Shown here: piece by piece, positions 60,399-64,000 of the stretch
Layout of the letters: each line of letters begins with the position of its first letter
Numbering within the stretch: the stretch's first letter is position 1
Assembly: GCF_036370855.1 (NCBI RefSeq)
Contig: NC_088102.1
Span: forward strand, 65,171,601 to 65,235,600
Direction: 5' to 3'
Length of the DNA stretch: 64,000 nucleotides
DNA from: Dromaius novaehollandiae
Taxonomy: Eukaryota > Chordata > Aves > Casuariiformes > Dromaiidae
Program-made: the position numbers and the translations under genes
Notes under the pieces: generated by a model
The model's database searches: none
Seen by the model: the letters and a program-made list of their open reading frames with translations, nothing else
What the model was told of the DNA's origin: nothing

Positions 60399-60461
60399 GC
60401 CGGTCTGAACCGGTCCGCGCCGCCCCCACCCTCAGCCGGTCTGAACCGGTCCGCGCCGCCC
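60399..60461. repeat. Two 27-bp repeats with 36-bp period upstream of SAAL1
   Basis: GCCGGTCTGAACCGGTCCGC followed by GCCGCCC occurs at 60399-60425 and 60435-60461, apparently without mismatch. Each holds two CCGGT halves flanking CTGAA, a grainyhead-like or p53-family-like layout. They lie between the SAA 3' end and SAAL1. Confidence 0.9.
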
Positions 60462-60518
60462 GTTAAAGCGCAGGCGCAAGTGCGACGGACGGGAGCCGGG
60501 GCGAAACGGCAAGGTGTC

Positions 60519-60524
60519 TTTATT
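60519..60524 (-). terminator. SAA: SAA poly(A) signal AATAAA
   Basis: Canonical hexamer 36 bp after the SAA stop codon, giving a very short 3' UTR. It lies 268 bp upstream of the SAAL1 start codon. Confidence 0.8.
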
Positions 60525-60559
60525 GGGGCTGCACAGAGGGGGCGCGAAAGGGGGCTGCG

Positions 60560-60701
60560 CTAGTATTTCGAGGGGAGGCCAGGGGGCCGGTAGCGGTTGG
60601 GGTCACCGCCGCTCCTGCCCCACTCGTTGGCCTCTTGGTCGGCCCGCGTGTCTTCAGCGCCGCGGCCGCTCGTGTCGGTCTGCCAGTTCTCCCGGGCGTC
60701 G
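60560..60701 (-). CDS. SAA: SAA exon 4, terminal
   Basis: Reads [20 protein letters not shown] through [11 protein letters not shown] and TAG. Acceptor CTTGCTAG|CG. Confidence 0.95.
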
Positions 60702-62091
60702 CTAGCAAGAGGGGGGAAAAAGGGCCACTTGAAGCAAACCAGCATTTCAACTCCGTGTAACCGTGTTGCTTTGTGGTGGTTGCCTCACTCAGCTCAGGTT
60801 AGCTTTTCCGCAGGACTTCTCACCGTGAGATGCAAACACATACTAAGTCTTTATCTGGGGCCCAACCTAACTGCCATGTTAGGAAATGAATCAGCAAGGA
60901 AAAAGTCCCGTATCACCAGAAACACAGAGCTAAGAAATCTGCCTGCTTCGGAGGACAAGGAGAAAAACGTCATTCCCATGCAAGAGGAGAGGCACCTTTC
61001 CATAAGCAGACAGGCTGTCCAGACATCAAGTGCTTCCCCGCCTCCACTCTGCTAGGTCAAAAGCAGAGTACACGCTAACTGAAATGCCTGGCTCCCCGGT
61101 AACTCGCTTTTCACAAGCCACGTATGCACCGTTTACCTGATCACTTTGGCAGCCCAGGCACCACCAGGCCCTCTTTGGGCAGCATCATAATTCCCACGAG
61201 CATGGAAATATTTGTCCGCTCCTATATAATTCGCCTCACGCATGTCTCTGTATGCTCTGAGCATATCCCATGCCCCTGAAGAAAGCAGAGAGATTATGTT
61301 AATTTTAAAGACTCTTCCCCAGCAAGAAGCACCATTTCAGCCAGGGGCTTATGCATTACTGCTGGGCCAAAAAGTGTCCCCAAGGCTCCCCCGAGAAAGC
61401 TCCTTTACCAGCCTTTGCTTCTACTAGGGGACGATCTGCAAAGAAGAAGAAAGGGGGCTCCTTGAAGGGAAGCCAACGGAGGCTTGGCACAGCTTGGATG
61501 TGGCGCTGTAGGGGCAGATGAAGCTCTCTCTACAGAGGGCAACGGCCCTATGGTTCCACACTATGCACTAGGGAAGCCACCAGCTTCACTTTGGGATGTT
61601 GGCTGCAGAGGGTTTGTGCAGCCAGTTTATTCACAAAAAGTTCCTTCCCCATGAGCGCGCTTTTGTTCCTGTTCCTTGTCTTGGCTGCAGGGCACCTCCA
61701 AGCCTGAGCTGTGGCCCATCCCATCAAACCCTCTATGCTCTGCTTGAAAAAACCTGAGGAATGCTAACACAGGGAAGCACTTCTCCACAGGGGCCTTTCC
61801 CGGGGCTGTGCTCACAGAAGGGGCCTGCAGGGGCTGATCACTGCCCTCTCCAGTGACAGAGACCAACAGGGCCCTGAGGGGGAGGTGTGGACCTTCCTGC
61901 CCAGGGGTCTGCACCCACGGACTGCACATAGCCTTTGCTTGGGGAGGGGTTTCCTGAGAGAAAGGCTTGTGGTAACAGACCAGCTTACCTCCCACGGCAT
62001 CCCAGACGAATTTTCCACCCCTGTATAATGGGTTGTCAGCGCTTGCACATACAATAATGGAGAGCAGCACGAGGCAGACGCAGAGCTTCAT
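60560..62091 (-). CDS. SAA: Serum amyloid A (acute-phase apolipoprotein)
   Basis: Secreted HDL-associated acute-phase protein. Three coding exons, 62091-61989, 61275-61137 and 60701-60560, give 127 residues (human SAA1 122). Residues 1-18, [18 protein letters not shown], form a signal peptide; the mature chain starts near DNPLY. The conserved core is intact: [40 protein letters not shown] and [13 protein letters not shown]; the C-terminus is [20 protein letters not shown] then PSKY. Start chosen by signal peptide and family exon structure; the open frame runs further upstream only into the 5' intron. A non-coding exon 1 precedes it. Only one SAA gene is visible, so no orthology to a single mammalian SAA copy is claimed. 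Confidence 0.96.
61137..61275 (-). CDS. SAA: SAA exon 3
   Basis: 139 nt reading [20 protein letters not shown] through GAWAAKVI; the SAA family signature region. Acceptor TTCTTCAG|GG, donor ATCAG|GTAAAC. Confidence 0.96.
61989..62091 (-). CDS. SAA: SAA exon 2, start and signal peptide
   Basis: The ATG is followed by a signal peptide and [16 protein letters not shown]; donor GGAG|GTAAGC. The exon probably begins at 62118 after the acceptor TTTTCTCACAG, leaving 27 nt of leader. Confidence 0.93.
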
Positions 62092-62461
62092 GGTTCCCTT
62101 CCCAAGGCTGTCACGGAGCTGTGAGAAAACCTGAGAGATTAGCAGCGTTTGAAGCATTTTCTAGAAATTTCTGACATAACAGTTGTCACACAACTGTTCC
62201 AGGGCAGCTGCACCGGCAGCTGATACCACCCCCAGCACTGATGGCTAGCCCCAGAACCCCCTTCTTCCCCTGCAAGGACTGCGGGAGCAGAGCTAAACTC
62301 GGGACTCCTCTCAGACAGGCATGAGAAACTTGCAAATTTAGCATTCCCTGCTGCTCCTTTTGCCTCAGCACAAAGCAGTCCCGTATGCTAAAGCATTAGT
62401 CCTGTTCCTGAATACCAGACTAAAAACACTGCTGCTATCTCAGATGCACAGAATCACTCAC

Positions 62462-62503
62462 CACTGCAGAAAGGCAAAGCCACGAGGAGACGAAGTGTTG
62501 TCT
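62462..62503 (-). other. SAA: SAA exon 1, non-coding (5' end approximate)
   Basis: A donor CAGTG|GTGAGT at 62462/62461 lies about 65 nt downstream of the TATA box. The exon length of about 40 nt fits the short untranslated first exon of mammalian SAA genes. The transcription start is estimated from the TATA position. Confidence 0.65.
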
Positions 62504-62526
62504 TGTGTCCTCAGAGTCGGAAAGGG

Positions 62527-62534
62527 TATTTATA
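62527..62534 (-). promoter_or_regulatory. SAA: SAA TATA box
   Basis: TATAAATA on the minus strand, about 30 bp upstream of the inferred transcription start. Confidence 0.8.
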
Positions 62535-62586
62535 AGCGATTCAAACAAGGAAAAAAAAAAGGAAATTGGAATGGATTCTCAAGGCT

Positions 62587-62597
62587 GGGAATTTCCC
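62587..62597 (-). promoter_or_regulatory. SAA: SAA NF-kB site
   Basis: GGGAAATTCCC, an ideal kappaB palindrome, at about -90 from the inferred start. Mammalian SAA promoters have a kappaB site at the same distance, and it mediates induction by IL-1 and TNF. Confidence 0.85.
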
Positions 62598-62673
62598 ACC
62601 AGCACTCCAATTTCAACACAGAAAACATTACAGGAAGCCTGTCCTTGTCCTTACTGAAAGTCCATAGCTCCTG

Positions 62674-62682
62674 TTGCACAAT
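62674..62682 (-). promoter_or_regulatory. SAA: SAA C/EBP site
   Basis: TTGCACAAT on the plus strand, a consensus C/EBP (NF-IL6) element at about -175. The C/EBP plus NF-kB pair is the known acute-phase module of SAA genes. Confidence 0.75.
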
Positions 62683-62699
62683 TAAAACAACAAAAAACG

Positions 62700-64000
62700 T
62701 ATATGGCACTTCTTCAAATGTCCTCAGCCCTATTTACTCCCCATAACAAGCAGATTGGGAAGCTGCCTTGAAGACCAAAGTAGGCTTGAAGCATTATAGT
62801 TGGCTTAAGTGTAACATTTCTGTTCAGATCTTGTCCTGGAGAGAATTCAGAGAAGTTGCCTGATCATCTGCATTTACCATGAAACACCAGGTCAGGTCTC
62901 TTTCTATGCAGAAGAAAAGATCAAGCACCTTACCAGGCCTGGTGCAGGAACCGCTAAACCAAAGTTCCACGCGTGCCGAGGTGACGGAGGTCACGGACAG
63001 GCAAACATGAAGCGTTGCTCTTGGGCTCCATTGCAAAACAAACTGCGTACACCTACGTCCCTGCTGGTAATGCTTTAAGGTAGCATGTCCTCAAGCCGTC
63101 GGGAGGAAGGCTTGTACGGTTTGTCCTTCTACTGTTTGCTCTCATGGATCCCTCTCAATGGACTTTAAGCCATTCTGCTGCGACATCAGCTCAGTGGGGC
63201 TCAGATGGTCTAAAAAAGGGATGTTTTTGATGCAATGGTATAGAAAAAGCATTTTAGCAAAAGGAAATCCATACAGCCACATCTCTGATGGATTTTAAAC
63301 CAAGTGTATTAACCACCAGGCCCTTCTGGTATGGTTCATAGTTTGAGTACTCACTGCTCTCTTGTATTAGGAGCCAGGTCTTTGAGAGGTGTCTCAGAAA
63401 GTCTGCTTGGTGCTTGCTTCTCTTGTGTAACAACTGCTTTCCCTGCTGAAGGCTCTGGGTTTGGCCTGGGTTTTGTAGTTTCACTTTAGGTTCAATGCAT
63501 ATAATGTCTCCCCATTGTGTGGTCTCATACATGATTTAACATGTTTCTTTGAATTCTCTGCAGAAGACATATGTGTGGTTGTCCCATTCATCACTGTCAC
63601 TTAAACAATTAGCAACTGGAGCTGAAGCGCACCACGTGAGGTAAAAGAGGCATGATAACAACAGAGAACAGCAACCAACTTCCCTGGGGCACCCTTGGAC
63701 TTGAAACAAGAGCTTAAGGGAGGAGGAGACACTTTCTCGAAACAGGCCTGAAGTGGAAAGGTATATTCTCTAGTACACCACATCTCAGAGGAATAACTTG
63801 AGACAAGGAAAATTTGAATTGTAACCCACTGGAAAAGGAAAATTTGCAAAAAGCAGCAGGCCAGACATAGTTTTGTCCCCCACTAACCTCATGCCTAATG
63901 GGGTAACAACTCAGTTATTCTAAGGCCTGGACTGCTTTATTTTGCTGCACTGTTCACATCTTGGTGACAACTCATGCCTTTAAGGTACACATCACTTCAC
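62700..64000. other. Upstream flank of SAA, no gene recognised
   Basis: HPS5 would be the next neighbour by synteny with human, but I could not recognise any of its exons. The longest open frame (minus, 63532-63254, 92 codons) resembles no family I know. Confidence 0.5.

Larger units (their letters stand above)
59700..60720 (-). promoter_or_regulatory. SAAL1: CpG island over SAAL1 promoter and SAA terminal exon
   Basis: GC-rich block covering SAAL1 exons 1-2, the upstream region and SAA exon 4. No TATA box is seen before SAAL1. The promoter has to fit between the SAA poly(A) signal (60519) and the SAAL1 start codon (60251). Confidence 0.75.

Noticed and set aside
63254-63532. 92-codon minus-strand frame near the right edge
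   Set aside because: Considered as an HPS5 3' exon, but no similarity could be recalled and there is no clear splice context.

Overview
The window is vertebrate genomic DNA with intron-rich genes, CpG-island promoters and AT-rich introns. It is almost certainly from a bird: the tryptophan hydroxylase exons read nearly like chicken TPH1 as I remember it, the introns are short, and the serum amyloid A gene has an avian-type C-terminus. A few residues differ from my recollection of chicken, so I do not name a species. No bacterial, viral or CRISPR features were seen, and no retrovirus-like or LTR element was recognised.

Four genes were reconstructed exon by exon. All lie on the minus strand, so they are transcribed from right to left: SAA (about 62.5-60.5 kb), SAAL1 (60.3-50.4 kb), TPH1 (32.1-19.05 kb) and SERGEF (18.5 kb leftwards, leaving the window inside intron 8). 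This is the conserved SERGEF-TPH1-SAAL1-SAA neighbourhood of human 11p15.1. SAA, SAAL1 and TPH1 are complete in frame, with 127, 469 and 444 codons (445 if the first of two adjacent ATGs is used). SERGEF has exons 1-8; its last RCC1 repeats lie beyond the left edge.

Two gene junctions are very compact. SAA's poly(A) signal is only about 270 bp upstream of the SAAL1 start codon. The most distal TPH1 poly(A) signals lie about 220 bp from an 18-bp minisatellite (14 perfect copies) abutting the SERGEF start. In contrast, about 18 kb separate TPH1 from SAAL1, with no recognised gene but several exon-like, CpG-rich or low-complexity islands.

The most interesting observations are: (1) TPH1 exon 1, normally treated as non-coding, has an ATG open in frame through the splice into exon 2, and the predicted 28-residue extension resembles the regulatory N-terminus of TPH2, including the RRGxS phosphosite context; (2) the SERGEF promoter minisatellite carries a MYB-type CAACGG core in every unit, and three tandem YAACGG elements sit in SAAL1 intron 1; (3) one SAAL1 intron appears to need a GC donor to keep frame; (4) the SAA promoter shows a TATA box, a palindromic NF-kB site and a C/EBP site at classic acute-phase spacing.
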